Assembly (NCBI GenBank): GCA_035621215.1
Contig: CP141729.1
Coordinates: 2,254,944-2,318,943, forward strand
Length of the DNA stretch: 64,000 nucleotides
Source of the DNA: Oscillospiraceae bacterium MB08-C2-2
GTDB taxonomy: Bacteria > Bacillota > Clostridia > Oscillospirales > Ruminococcaceae
Reading direction: 5' to 3'
In this document: one piece after another, positions 56,605 to 64,000 of the stretch
Position numbering within the stretch: position 1 is the stretch's first letter
Layout: every line of letters begins with the position of its first letter
Translations under genes and position numbers: made by a program
The notes under the pieces: generated by a model
Seen by the model: only the letters and a program-made list of their open reading frames with translations
What the model was told of the DNA's origin: nothing
Database searches by the model: none

Positions 56605-57407
56605 AGCTGGAAGTAAGACAGGGCAGCTTTGATTATAAGGATAAGGCTGTTTTAAAGGATATCAATCTGGTTGTGGAAAAGGATCAGATTCTGACCATTC
56701 TCGGCCCCAACGGGGTAGGCAAAACCACCCTGCTCAAGTGCCTTATGGGCTTTCTGAAATGGAAGCAGGGTGAAACCCTCATTGACGGCAGGCCCTTTGC
56801 TTCTCTTTCCCGCAAGGAGCTTTGGCAGAAGATCAGCTATGTGCCCCAAGCCAAAAAGAACGCCTTTGCCTATTCGGTGGAGGATATGATTGTCATGGGG
56901 CTCAATTCCCATCTGGGCTTCTTTGATTCCCCCGGCAAAAAGGACTACCAAAAGGCACAGGAAATTATGGAGCGGATTGGAATTTTCCACCTTGCCAAAA
57001 AATCCTTTGGAAAAATCAGCGGTGGTGAGCTGCAAATGGTTCTCATCGGCCGGGCGCTGATTTCTCAGCCGGAGGTTCTAATTCTGGATGAGCCGGAATC
57101 CAATCTGGATATGCGCAACCAGCTCAAGGTATTGGGGCTGATTGAGAGCATCAAGCGAGATTTTCACGCAAGCTGCATCATCAACACCCATTTCCCCAAC
57201 CATGCTCTGAAAATTTCGGATAAAACCCTGATGCTGGGCTATGGCAACCTGCAGCAGGTGGGCGATACCCGGCAGGTGGCAACCGAACAAAACATCGAGC
57301 GGTTTTTCGGGGTTCGCTCCAAGATTCTGCCGGTGGATATTAACAGTGTCTGCTTTAGTGCGCTGTTCCCCTATGAAATCACCAATCTGGAACGGCACGG
57401 CGCCTGA
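56601..57407 (+). CDS. FecE-family ABC transporter ATPase
   Basis: The 268-residue ATPase energises the FecCD-type permease. It has Walker A GPNGVGKTTLLKCLMG, the Q-loop SYVPQAKKN, the signature ISGGELQMVLIGRALISQPE, Walker B LILDEPESNLDMRNQL and a switch His in INTHFPNHALKIS. The C-terminal 35 residues are variable. ATG at 56601 overlaps the permease stop. A terminator follows. Confidence 0.93.
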   Translation: MKLEVRQGSFDYKDKAVLKDINLVVEKDQILTILGPNGVGKTTLLKCLMGFLKWKQGETLIDGRPFASLSRKELWQKISYVPQAKKNAFAYSVEDMIVMGLNSHLGFFDSPGKKDYQKAQEIMERIGIFHLAKKSFGKISGGELQMVLIGRALISQPEVLILDEPESNLDMRNQLKVLGLIESIKRDFHASCIINTHFPNHALKISDKTLMLGYGNLQQVGDTRQVATEQNIERFFGVRSKILPVDINSVCFSALFPYEITNLERHGA

Positions 57408-57435
57408 CAAAGCACCGCCTTGCTTTTGGCACATG

Positions 57436-57466
57436 AAAGGCCTTCCCTTTTTGTGGGAAGGCCTTT
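57436..57466 (+). terminator. Terminator after the ABC transporter genes
   Basis: AAAGGCCTTCCC (57436-57447) pairs with GGGAAGGCCTTT (57455-57466). Only three T follow directly, within the stem end. Confidence 0.7.
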
Positions 57467-57592
57467 AGACTGTGGACAAATATAGAAATAGTTTAAGTGT
57501 ACAGTCTTTGTGATTCGTAATTCTGACCCAGTCGAATTCATTTCGACGCAGGAATCCCACTTTTTGTGCCGAAGCGGCGCAATCCGGGGGGA

Positions 57593-57648
57593 CTATGGGG
57601 GGCATTGGATGCCCCCCATAGAGGGTGTAGACTTTTGTCTACACCCTC
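57593..57648. repeat. Two abutting perfect hairpins
   Basis: CTATGGGGGGCAT/ATGCCCCCCATAG (57593-57621, TGG loop) is followed without a gap by GAGGGTGTAGAC/GTCTACACCCTC (57621-57648, TTTT loop). They lie in the 250-base gap between convergent genes. Neither has a T-run typical of terminators. A smaller GTCGAA/TTCGAC hairpin lies near 57532. Confidence 0.8.
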
Positions 57649-57657
57649 AGGCCTTTT

Positions 57658-59223
57658 CTATATCTTCTTGTCTGTGTTGGCAGCAAGTGGCGTTTCAAAG
57701 GGGCGGCAGAAGGGGGCCTCCTTATGGCCTTTTTTCTTCCGGTACATGTTTTCATCCGCTTGGGTAAAGACCGCTTCAAAATCCCCGGCAGCATCCTCCA
57801 GAAGGGAATATCCCATGGAAATATGCAGCTCCCCATAGGGCCTTACCTGCTTTTGGGCACATGTCTGGTCTACTGCTTCTATAAATTGCTCCGCCTGTTC
57901 ACGGCTGCTTCTTTTGATGCCCACAAAGAATTCGTCGCCGCCGATCCGGGCCAGAAAAGCCCCCTTGGGCAGGCACTCCCGGAGCACCTCTACGGCATCC
58001 ACCAGCAATGTGTCTCCCACCAGATGCCCCAGCTTATCGTTGGCCGATTTCAGCCTGTCAATATCCCCCACAACCACCGCCAGGGGGAGGTTCTCTGCCG
58101 CCGAAAGTTCGGCAATGCTGTGCAGATAGGTGTTGCGGTTATAAACCCCGGTGAGCTGGTCATAGAGAGCGGTATTTTCAATCATACGCTGGAGAGTATA
58201 TATTTTGGTGATATCTAAAATCTCGATGATATAGCCCTGAATGGACTGGCTTTTGGTGTAAATCTCATCGGTGATCATATTGTAATGGGTTTCCTGCCCC
58301 GCCCGAACCAGCGAAAGAATTTCCGGGTTATAGGGGGAGATTCGGCCGTTCTCCCGCTGAGTCCATCGGCGAATAAAGCCATCAAAACTCCCCCCGTATT
58401 GGGGCAAGCCCAGTTCCAGCAGCTTATCACGGCCATTGTCGTTGTTATCCAGTATTGTTCGGTTGGGGTCCAACACAAAAATCATGGAGGTCAGGCGCTT
58501 ATAGATATAAGCCCGGGAGGTGATGACCACACTGGCCGAGGGGTTTTTTTGAAAGGCCCAGTAGTGAAACAAAAAAGTCAGCCCGCCTGATACAATGGAT
58601 AAATCCAGCGGAACCCGGATCAGCTTTGTCGTTACCGGGATATTAACCAAAACAGTCAGCAGGCTGCCCAGCAGCATCAGCTGTATGCTCCCCCGCATAT
58701 TGGGGGGCACAAGGAAAAATATTTTCAGCAGATAAATAATGGCCGCCAGAACAAATCCATAAGAAAACACCCAGTGGAAATAAAATCCCCCGGCCCAATC
58801 AAACTGCGCCCAACGCAGCGGATAATAGGGGAAATCGCCAGAGTGATAAAAAAGATGCAGCTTTTCATTGGTCACAATAAAAAAGCTGCTGATGAAGGCC
58901 GGAATGTAACACAAGAAAATGTGCAGCCGGCTGACTTCCTTTTGCGTAAACTGCTGCCAGATGTGCATAAACAGAGCCACCGGCATAAAGGCAACACCGA
59001 TAAAACAAAACCGGGCATACCGCAGGGCCAATTGCGGATCGGGGATCACAAACTGCGCCATATCAAAAAAGGCCCACACAAAAAGAGCGGCACAAGCCTG
59101 CTGATAATAACGGACTTCGGCTCCGCTGTCATGGGAATGCCTGCGTGCAAGAAAAAACAGCACCACCAGCAATAGGCACACCGTTCCCGAAATTATTGTA
59201 TAAAGTATATTATCAACCGCCAT
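57658..59223 (-). CDS. Diguanylate cyclase with 7TM sensor-like N-terminus
   Basis: The 521-residue product makes the second messenger c-di-GMP. It has a membrane region of seven helices (residues 6-225) like the histidine-kinase N-terminal 7TM module, a PAS-like segment (IFVLDPNRTILDNN, residues 245-340) and a C-terminal GGDEF domain with LYDQLTGVYNRNTYLHSIAE, VGDIDRLKSANDKLGHLVGD and the active-site loop ARIGGDEFFVGIK. I chose ATG 59223 with GAAGGTG upstream; a GTG at 59232 would add three residues. c-di-GMP commonly controls flagella in Clostridia, and the flgB leader is a candidate target. Confidence 0.93.
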   Translation of the reverse strand: MAVDNILYTIISGTVCLLLVVLFFLARRHSHDSGAEVRYYQQACAALFVWAFFDMAQFVIPDPQLALRYARFCFIGVAFMPVALFMHIWQQFTQKEVSRLHIFLCYIPAFISSFFIVTNEKLHLFYHSGDFPYYPLRWAQFDWAGGFYFHWVFSYGFVLAAIIYLLKIFFLVPPNMRGSIQLMLLGSLLTVLVNIPVTTKLIRVPLDLSIVSGGLTFLFHYWAFQKNPSASVVITSRAYIYKRLTSMIFVLDPNRTILDNNDNGRDKLLELGLPQYGGSFDGFIRRWTQRENGRISPYNPEILSLVRAGQETHYNMITDEIYTKSQSIQGYIIEILDITKIYTLQRMIENTALYDQLTGVYNRNTYLHSIAELSAAENLPLAVVVGDIDRLKSANDKLGHLVGDTLLVDAVEVLRECLPKGAFLARIGGDEFFVGIKRSSREQAEQFIEAVDQTCAQKQVRPYGELHISMGYSLLEDAAGDFEAVFTQADENMYRKKKGHKEAPFCRPFETPLAANTDKKI

Positions 59224-59410
59224 ATGGCTCACCTTCTTTTCTGCTCATAAGGTTGAGTCTGCGTAACTTAATTATTTTACCATAAAATATGCCCATACTC
59301 AATGCGCTTTAAAACAGTCATGCTGATACACGGCATAATTTTGAGTATTTTGCTTCAAATCGCCGGGTAATGGCTCTTGTTCAGGTGTCCTCCGCAAAAA
59401 GTTTTCAAAA

Positions 59411-59453
59411 TAAAAAAGCTGCTCCATTTCAGTTTAATTGAAATGGAGCAGCT
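59411..59453 (-). terminator. Terminator of the small membrane protein gene
   Basis: AGCTGCTCCATTTC and GAAATGGAGCAGCT form a 14-bp perfect stem, followed on the minus strand by TTTTTTA. Confidence 0.85.
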
Positions 59454-59492
59454 CCTATTTCGTTTCTGTTAAAGCACGCCACACACCAGGCC

Positions 59493-59696
59493 TTACGCCC
59501 AGCCGCAGTCGTAATAATCTTTCCATTTTTCCCGATAGGCCCGATCGCTGGAGGTGCGGCTGACTACATAAACCCCCACCAGCACCAGCACAACAATGGC
59601 ACCAATAAAGGCACTGGCCACGCCTGCATCCGCAGCGGCGGTTTTCTTGCTTCGAACAAAAGGGAAGGGCCGTGCACCGGAGATTGCTTCTTTCAT
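59493..59696 (-). CDS. Small single-pass membrane protein of unknown function
   Basis: This 67-residue protein has a basic N-terminus, one membrane helix (VASAFIGAIVVLVLVGVYVV, residues 26-45) and a short charged tail ending WKDYYDCGWA. I do not recognise the family; the Cys-Gly-Trp end looks conserved in character. It has a GGAGG-like site before ATG 59696 and its own terminator. It lies between the diguanylate cyclase and rpsT. Confidence 0.65.
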   Translation of the reverse strand: MKEAISGARPFPFVRSKKTAAADAGVASAFIGAIVVLVLVGVYVVSRTSSDRAYREKWKDYYDCGWA

Positions 59697-59800
59697 GGCT
59701 ATTGCCTCCTTCTTGTTAGTCCCAAGTCAAATATATGCCAAAAAGCAGCCCACTAACGGAAAGCGGACTGCTCATTCTGCTTTAGCGATTCAAAAGGGAC

Positions 59801-60061
59801 TTAGCCTGCCTGATTCAGCTTGAGAGCAAGCCGGGATTTTTGACGGGCTGCATTGTTCTTGTGCAAAATTCCCTTGGTAACGGCGCTGTCAATCTTTTTG
59901 ATTGCGGCACGCACAGCCAGGGCTTTATCTTCAGTTCCCTGCTCAAGAGCTACATCCGCTTTTTTAACAGCGGTTCTTAAGTCGGAACGGACAGACTTAT
60001 TCTGCAGAGTTTTTGTTGCGATGACCTTTACTCTTTTCTTAGCCGATTTGATGTTGGGCAT
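59801..60061 (-). CDS. rpsT: 30S ribosomal protein S20
   Basis: S20 binds 16S rRNA early in 30S assembly. The 86-residue, Lys/Ala-rich helical product starts [20 protein letters not shown], the standard S20 start, and has [16 protein letters not shown] near the end. Length is normal. GAGGAGG lies before ATG 60061. It diverges from gpr, the usual arrangement in spore-formers. Confidence 0.97.
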   Translation of the reverse strand: MPNIKSAKKRVKVIATKTLQNKSVRSDLRTAVKKADVALEQGTEDKALAVRAAIKKIDSAVTKGILHKNNAARQKSRLALKLNQAG

Positions 60062-60098
60062 TGTTCCACCTCCTCACTCTGCGACAGTTTACCATGGT

Positions 60099-60127
60099 AT
60101 GGTACCACGTTTTGTCCCTTAATGCAA
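60099..60127 (-). promoter_or_regulatory. Promoter of rpsT
   Basis: TTGCAT (60127-60122), 17 bases and TACCAT (60104-60099) fit sigma-A moderately. The leader is short, about 30 bases. Confidence 0.5.
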
Positions 60128-60305
60128 GTGCTTTTGCGTTAATTTTTAACATTTACCTGCTTTTGGAAAGCATTGCCGAAAAAAATCTTCAATCATAGCT
60201 CTACGGGGCATAATTTCCGCCCAAAAAGCGGAAAATAAATTGAGCCGGCAGCAGTGCAAAACCTTTTTCAGCCGGTTCAAATTTACATTACAGGAGTGGA
60301 ATGCC

Positions 60306-61193
60306 ATGCCTTTTCGAACCGACCTTGCTATGGAGCAAACCGAGCCCCATAAAAACAATTTACCTGCGGGGGTTACTGTAGATGATTATACCACAGGAAA
60401 TTTAAATATCAACCGGGTAACCATTGCCGATCAGGCCGGAGGCGATATAATTGGCAAACCGCCGGGGGATTATGTCACCATTGTGGCCCCGCCCTTTTCC
60501 AGTGCTTCGGTTCTTTCGGATGAGGATATCGAAAACGTAGCAAAGGAAATTGCCGCCATGCTTCCCAAGGAAGGCCTTGTGCTGGTGGTGGGCCTTGGCA
60601 ACAACGATATCACCCCCGATGCCATCGGCCCCCGCACCGTGCGGCAGGTGCTGGCCACCCGCCACATCACCGGTGAGCTGGCCCGCCAGAGCGGCTTGGA
60701 AGGTCTGAGACCCGCCGCCGCCGTCACCCCCGGGGTGCTGGGTCAGACCGGCATTGAGACCTCCGAAATCATCCGCTCTATAGTCAAGGATATCCACCCC
60801 TCCGCCGTGATCGTGGTGGATGCACTGGCGGCCCGCAGCACCTCCCGGCTGGGGAACACTATACAGATTGCCAACTCCGGTATCTCGCCCGGCTCCGGTG
60901 TTATGAACAAGCGCAAGGAGCTGAGCCTCAAGACCTTAAAGGTTCCTGTGGTTTCCATCGGGATTCCCACTGTGGTGGATGCCACCACCTTGGCCTGCGA
61001 TCTGCTGGAGGATGATCAAAATGCCGTGGATAGCCGCCGGGAGCAGTTTGAGCCAAGGGGAGAGGCGCTTATGATTACGCCCCGTGAAATTGATGTGCTC
61101 ATCGGTCATGCCTGCAAGGCGCTTTCTATGGCCATTAACAAGGCACTCCAACCGGAGCTTTCGTTGGAGGATATCTCCTTCTTAGCCTCCTAG
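60306..61193 (+). CDS. gpr: Germination protease GPR
   Basis: GPR degrades small acid-soluble spore proteins at germination. The 295-residue product starts MPFRTDLAMEQTEPHKNN, whose early residues hold the propeptide, and has the family core LVVGLGNNDITPDAIGPRTV, GQTGIETSEIIRSIVKDIHP, and VVDALAARSTSRLGNTIQIA. AGGAG lies before ATG 60306; a TG-rich upstream frame from 60240 is not needed. A long imperfect hairpin (TTGAGCCGGC with GCCGGTTCAA) lies just before it. spoIIP follows. Confidence 0.96.
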   Translation: MPFRTDLAMEQTEPHKNNLPAGVTVDDYTTGNLNINRVTIADQAGGDIIGKPPGDYVTIVAPPFSSASVLSDEDIENVAKEIAAMLPKEGLVLVVGLGNNDITPDAIGPRTVRQVLATRHITGELARQSGLEGLRPAAAVTPGVLGQTGIETSEIIRSIVKDIHPSAVIVVDALAARSTSRLGNTIQIANSGISPGSGVMNKRKELSLKTLKVPVVSIGIPTVVDATTLACDLLEDDQNAVDSRREQFEPRGEALMITPREIDVLIGHACKALSMAINKALQPELSLEDISFLAS

Positions 61194-61395
61194 GGCCTTT
61201 TAAATCAGGCTTTTCAGGACAGACTCTCTCAGCAGGAAAAACCCCGTATATCTGAGAGGGCAGGCGAATATCTATAGAGGTAGAGGATTGTTGTCCATTT
61301 CATGTCCCACGGCTTTTTTGCTTTTGCGGGGCCTTGGCATGAAAAAGCGCTGCACCGCCCCCGGGCGGCTGCAATCTGCCTTTGGAGGTTACGCC

Positions 61396-62568
61396 TTGAA
61401 AAGTCGTTTGAAACAAACAGGAAGTTCTGCCATGCCGGTGATCATGGGCTTTTTGCTTTGCATTTCTATCTTAGCCGGCACACTGAGAATGCATGAATAC
61501 TCTTTGAGTGATCTGGGGGAAAAGGCCGCCGTTTTTTCCGCCCTGCTTTCTATGTCCGAGGCTGGGCTGGATGTTCTGCGGGAGCGTTTTCAGGATCAGC
61601 TTCTGCCCACCGTGCCGGTACCGGATCACCCCTATACCGCCCGCCCGGCTCAGCCCCAGCCACAAGAGCCGGAGGCTTCCTCCTTGCCTAATGCATCGAA
61701 TAGCGATTCGGCCACCGAATTCCTGCCTACGGAGGATAACCCGCCACCTGTTCCCACCCAATATGCTGATTTGCTTCTGGCGGAAGATTTTGGCGGCGGC
61801 CCGGATAAGGGGCTGGCTAAATATGGAAGCGCCTATATCAAAAATGAAACCAAGAATTCCGCCGAGGCGGTGGAGAAACTGCTGATGCAGGATTTCCCCA
61901 TTGCTTTTGAGGATACCGAGGAGCCTCAGGTGCTGATCTTCCATACCCATGCAACCGAAAGCTTTGAACCCTATGACCGGGATGAGTATGACACCCGCAA
62001 CACTTGGCGCTCCGTCAACGATGAGCGGAACATGGTGGCGGTGGGGAATGCCTTTGTGCAGGTGCTGGAAGAAAACGGCATCGGTGTGCTTCACGATACC
62101 ACACAGCACGATTACCCCTCCTATAACGGCTCCTATGAGCGGAGCCGGGTGACCATCCAGCAGTATTTAGAGGAATACCCCTCTATTAAGGTGGTGCTGG
62201 ATCTTCACCGGGATGCTATCCAGCGGGAGGGCGGCGAGATTGTCAAGCCGGTGGCGGAAATTGATGGCCAAAAGGCCGCTCAGATTATGATCATATCCGC
62301 CTGCGACGACGGCACTATGGATATCCCCGAGTGGAAGCAGAACTTCCGCTTTGCCGCCGAATACCAAAACTATATGGAATCGGCCTATCCGGGGCTGACC
62401 CGTCCGGTCTATTTCTGCTACCGAAAATACAATATGGATCTGTCAACCGGATCTTTGCTGTTAGAATTCGGTTCCAATGCCAATACTCTTGAGGAAGCGG
62501 TTTATTCCGCCCAGCTTTCCGCTCAGGCGCTGGCCGATTTAATCCATGACAACGTACTTTCTTTTTAG
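61396..62568 (+). CDS. spoIIP: Stage II sporulation protein P (SpoIIP)
   Basis: SpoIIP is a peptidoglycan amidase/endopeptidase that works with SpoIID and SpoIIM in forespore engulfment. I chose the TTG at 61396 (MKSRLKQTGSSAMPVIMGF, 390 residues) because GGAGG lies 7 bases upstream and a membrane helix follows at once; frame-open starts at 61288 and 61339 have weaker sites. The catalytic part begins VLIFHTHATESFEPYDRDEY and has LDLHRDAIQREGG. The final residues and stop codon are formed by a TTTCTTTTT hairpin repeat. Confidence 0.93.
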   Translation: MKSRLKQTGSSAMPVIMGFLLCISILAGTLRMHEYSLSDLGEKAAVFSALLSMSEAGLDVLRERFQDQLLPTVPVPDHPYTARPAQPQPQEPEASSLPNASNSDSATEFLPTEDNPPPVPTQYADLLLAEDFGGGPDKGLAKYGSAYIKNETKNSAEAVEKLLMQDFPIAFEDTEEPQVLIFHTHATESFEPYDRDEYDTRNTWRSVNDERNMVAVGNAFVQVLEENGIGVLHDTTQHDYPSYNGSYERSRVTIQQYLEEYPSIKVVLDLHRDAIQREGGEIVKPVAEIDGQKAAQIMIISACDDGTMDIPEWKQNFRFAAEYQNYMESAYPGLTRPVYFCYRKYNMDLSTGSLLLEFGSNANTLEEAVYSAQLSAQALADLIHDNVLSF

Positions 62569-62626
62569 AGAAAAAGAAAGTACGCAAAGAAAAACCTACT
62601 TTCTTTTTAGAAGAAAAGAAAGTAGG
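62554..62626. repeat. Two TTTCTTTT hairpin repeats after spoIIP
   Basis: GTACTTTCTTTTT/AAAAAGAAAGTAC (62554-62583) and CCTACTTTCTTTT/AAAAGAAAGTAGG (62595-62626) are separated by GCAAAGAAAAA. The first supplies the spoIIP stop codon. Similar hairpins lie at 24822-24850, 33429-33450, 44878-44906 and 45128-45158. Confidence 0.8.
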
Positions 62627-62762
62627 CAAAGAAAAATCCATTCTCTTTGTTCTCTACGGCAGGCTTATCTTTTACCTAAGACAAAGTTTGATGAGCTTCA
62701 CTGCCCTTACTCCTTCCAGCAAACACCTGTGGAATACTCCAAACAGAAACGGACGTGAAAAT

Positions 62763-63149
62763 TTGAAGCAAAAGACAAGGCTTTTTGCTGCGGCCTTTTT
62801 AATTTCTCTTCTCATTATTGGTATGCTCTGCGGCTTTATGGCTGTGGATTTCAGCACCCAGCGCTACAGCGCTGAGGTTTTTGGGGAGCTGCTCCTTGTT
62901 TCCGCAGTGGGGGAGAAAGGGATCACCTTTTCCCTTTTGGGGCAGGAATATTTCCTTTCCCGGGAGCTTCCCCAAGCTGCAAAACAACCGCTGGAGGCCA
63001 TTACCGGCTGGCTGCCGCCGCACCTGACCCTTTCCAGCCGCCTAACCCGGCTGGGCTTGGAGGCTTGGGAGCTTTACCGCCAGCAGCCGGAAGAAGACGC
63101 TTCCTTTCCTTCCACTTATTCAGCCCCGGAAGCAGGCAGCAGGCCCTGA
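62763..63149 (+). CDS. Hypothetical single-pass membrane protein
   Basis: The frame encodes a basic start (KQKTRLFAAAFLISLLIIGM) with one membrane helix at about residues 6-28, then a 90-residue soluble part with no family I know. It might be a sporulation or cell-wall accessory because of its place between spoIIP and lepA. I chose TTG 62763 over ATG 62688, which lies in repeat-derived sequence; both are uncertain. A terminator follows. Confidence 0.5.
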   Translation: MKQKTRLFAAAFLISLLIIGMLCGFMAVDFSTQRYSAEVFGELLLVSAVGEKGITFSLLGQEYFLSRELPQAAKQPLEAITGWLPPHLTLSSRLTRLGLEAWELYRQQPEEDASFPSTYSAPEAGSRP

Positions 63150-63165
63150 TCAATTTTTTACTCCC

Positions 63166-63200
63166 AGCCCTCACAGGCAGTATACCTGTGAGGGCTTTTT
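63166..63200 (+). terminator. Terminator before lepA
   Basis: AGCCCTCACAGG (63166-63177) pairs with CCTGTGAGGGCT (63185-63196), followed by TTTTA. Confidence 0.88.
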
Positions 63201-63201
63201 A

Positions 63202-63235
63202 TGGTATAATATCTGCTAAAGTAGATATTATACCA
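63202..63235. promoter_or_regulatory. Large palindrome containing TATAAT on both strands
   Basis: TGGTATAATATCT (63202-63214) pairs perfectly with AGATATTATACCA (63223-63235); one C-G and one G-U pair extend it to a TAAA loop. Each arm contains TATAAT, so it could be a -10 region under operator control or a structural repeat. It lies 145 bases before lepA. Confidence 0.55.
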
Positions 63236-63380
63236 CTCGTTGATTAAAGATTTATTTATATGGTCATGGTTATGCCACAAAAAAAGTGATACCATTGAGT
63301 GAGAAGATAGAGAATTCTCGCTGGGCTGCGCCCGATGAAAGGGGCGAAGCCTCCGGCGACATTTTTAAGGAGTATACTGT

Positions 63381-64000
63381 ATGTCAGACCGCAAAGAACA
63401 CATTCGCAATTTTTGCATCATTGCCCACATCGACCACGGGAAAAGCACCCTGGCCGACCGTATTCTGGAAAAGACCTCCACAGTGGCTCTGCGGGATATG
63501 TCGGAACAGCTTTTGGATAACATGGATATCGAGCGGGAGCGGGGCATCACCATCAAGGCCCGGGCTGTCCGCCTGAAATACCATGCGCAGGACGGAAAGG
63601 ATTACACCTTCAACCTGATCGATACCCCCGGACATGTGGATTTCAACTACGAGGTTTCCCGCTCGCTGGCTGCCTGCGAGGGGGCTATTCTTGTGGTGGA
63701 TGCTTCACAGGGCATCGAGGCACAGACTCTGGCGAACACCTATCTGGCTATTGAGCACGATTTGGAGGTTGCACCGGTTATCAACAAAATCGATCTGCCT
63801 GCCGCCGACCCGGAGCGAGTTGCCCAAGAGGTGGAGGATATCATCGGCATCCCCTGTCTGGATGCACCCCGGATTTCCGCCAAAAACGGTGTGAACATTG
63901 AATCGGTGCTGGAGCTTGTGGTTCGGGATATCCCACCGCCGAAGGGCGATGAAGAGGCTCCTCTGCGGGGCCTGATTTTCGATTCTTACTACGATACCTA
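63381..64000 (+). CDS. lepA: Elongation factor 4 (LepA), cut by window end
   Basis: LepA is a ribosome-bound GTPase related to EF-G. The visible 206 residues start [20 protein letters not shown] with G1 AHIDHGKS, then RERGITIKA (switch I), DTPGHVDF (G3) and NKIDLP (G4), continuing to FDSYYDTY at the window edge. AAGGAG lies 8 bases before ATG 63381. It follows gpr and spoIIP, the usual order. Confidence 0.97.
   Translation, partial: MSDRKEHIRNFCIIAHIDHGKSTLADRILEKTSTVALRDMSEQLLDNMDIERERGITIKARAVRLKYHAQDGKDYTFNLIDTPGHVDFNYEVSRSLAACEGAILVVDASQGIEAQTLANTYLAIEHDLEVAPVINKIDLPAADPERVAQEVEDIIGIPCLDAPRISAKNGVNIESVLELVVRDIPPPKGDEEAPLRGLIFDSYYDT

Overview
The window reads as the chromosome of a motile, endospore-forming, low-to-mid GC member of Clostridia. 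Evidence is a Gram-positive flagellar gene order (flgBC-fliEFGHIJK-flgD-flgE and flgMNKL-DUF6470-fliW-csrA), sporulation genes in the usual rpsT-gpr-spoIIP-lepA order, a spore cortex hydrolase, frequent TTG/GTG starts with strong GGAGG sites, and a 16S-Ile-Ala-23S-5S operon. Placement in Oscillospirales/Ruminococcaceae is an impression from gene content only; the 16S sequence at 41805-43323 would settle it.

Layout. 1-10206 (minus): early flagellar operon from a consensus sigma-A promoter with a long leader. 10913-16344 (plus): late flagellar operon with a sigma-D type promoter before flgM, ending at csrA; a six-hairpin array precedes the DUF6470 gene. 16420-19071: galE and cardiolipin synthase. 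19335-23818 (minus): three related secreted proteins, two with an NPNTG sorting signal, with an IS200-type element between the first two. 23927-28676: tatD, metG, a TM2 zinc-ribbon protein, rnpB and an XRE regulator. 28788-36615 (minus): a cassette of a GrpE-like protein, an Hsp70, a large J-like/zinc-ribbon/fibronectin-like protein and a zinc-ribbon P-loop GTPase, with 106-bp tandem repeats inside it and a 59-residue zinc protein upstream. 36905-38044: glycerate kinase. 38189-43575 (minus): rRNA operon. 44003-44710: SleB-type hydrolase. 45142-50897 (minus): pseudaminic-acid-type sugar cluster, probably for flagellin glycosylation. 51429-53996: UvrD-like helicase with an internal DEDDh exonuclease. 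54119-57466: structured leader, a nifH-like fragment fused by deletion to a signal-less binding protein, and an intact iron/cobalamin-type permease and ATPase. 57658-64000: diguanylate cyclase, a small membrane protein, rpsT, gpr, spoIIP, a membrane protein and the start of lepA.

The strongest candidate for an undescribed system is the Hsp70/GrpE/J-like/GTPase cassette. Its parts look adapted to each other: the Hsp70 lacks most of its lid, the J-like domains lack HPD, the GrpE head is fused to a novel N-terminus, and zinc ribbons recur. A second theme is RNA/DNA structure: runs of contiguous perfect hairpins in several leaders and intergenic repeats, and a leader loop complementary to the terminator loop in the twin secreted-protein genes.
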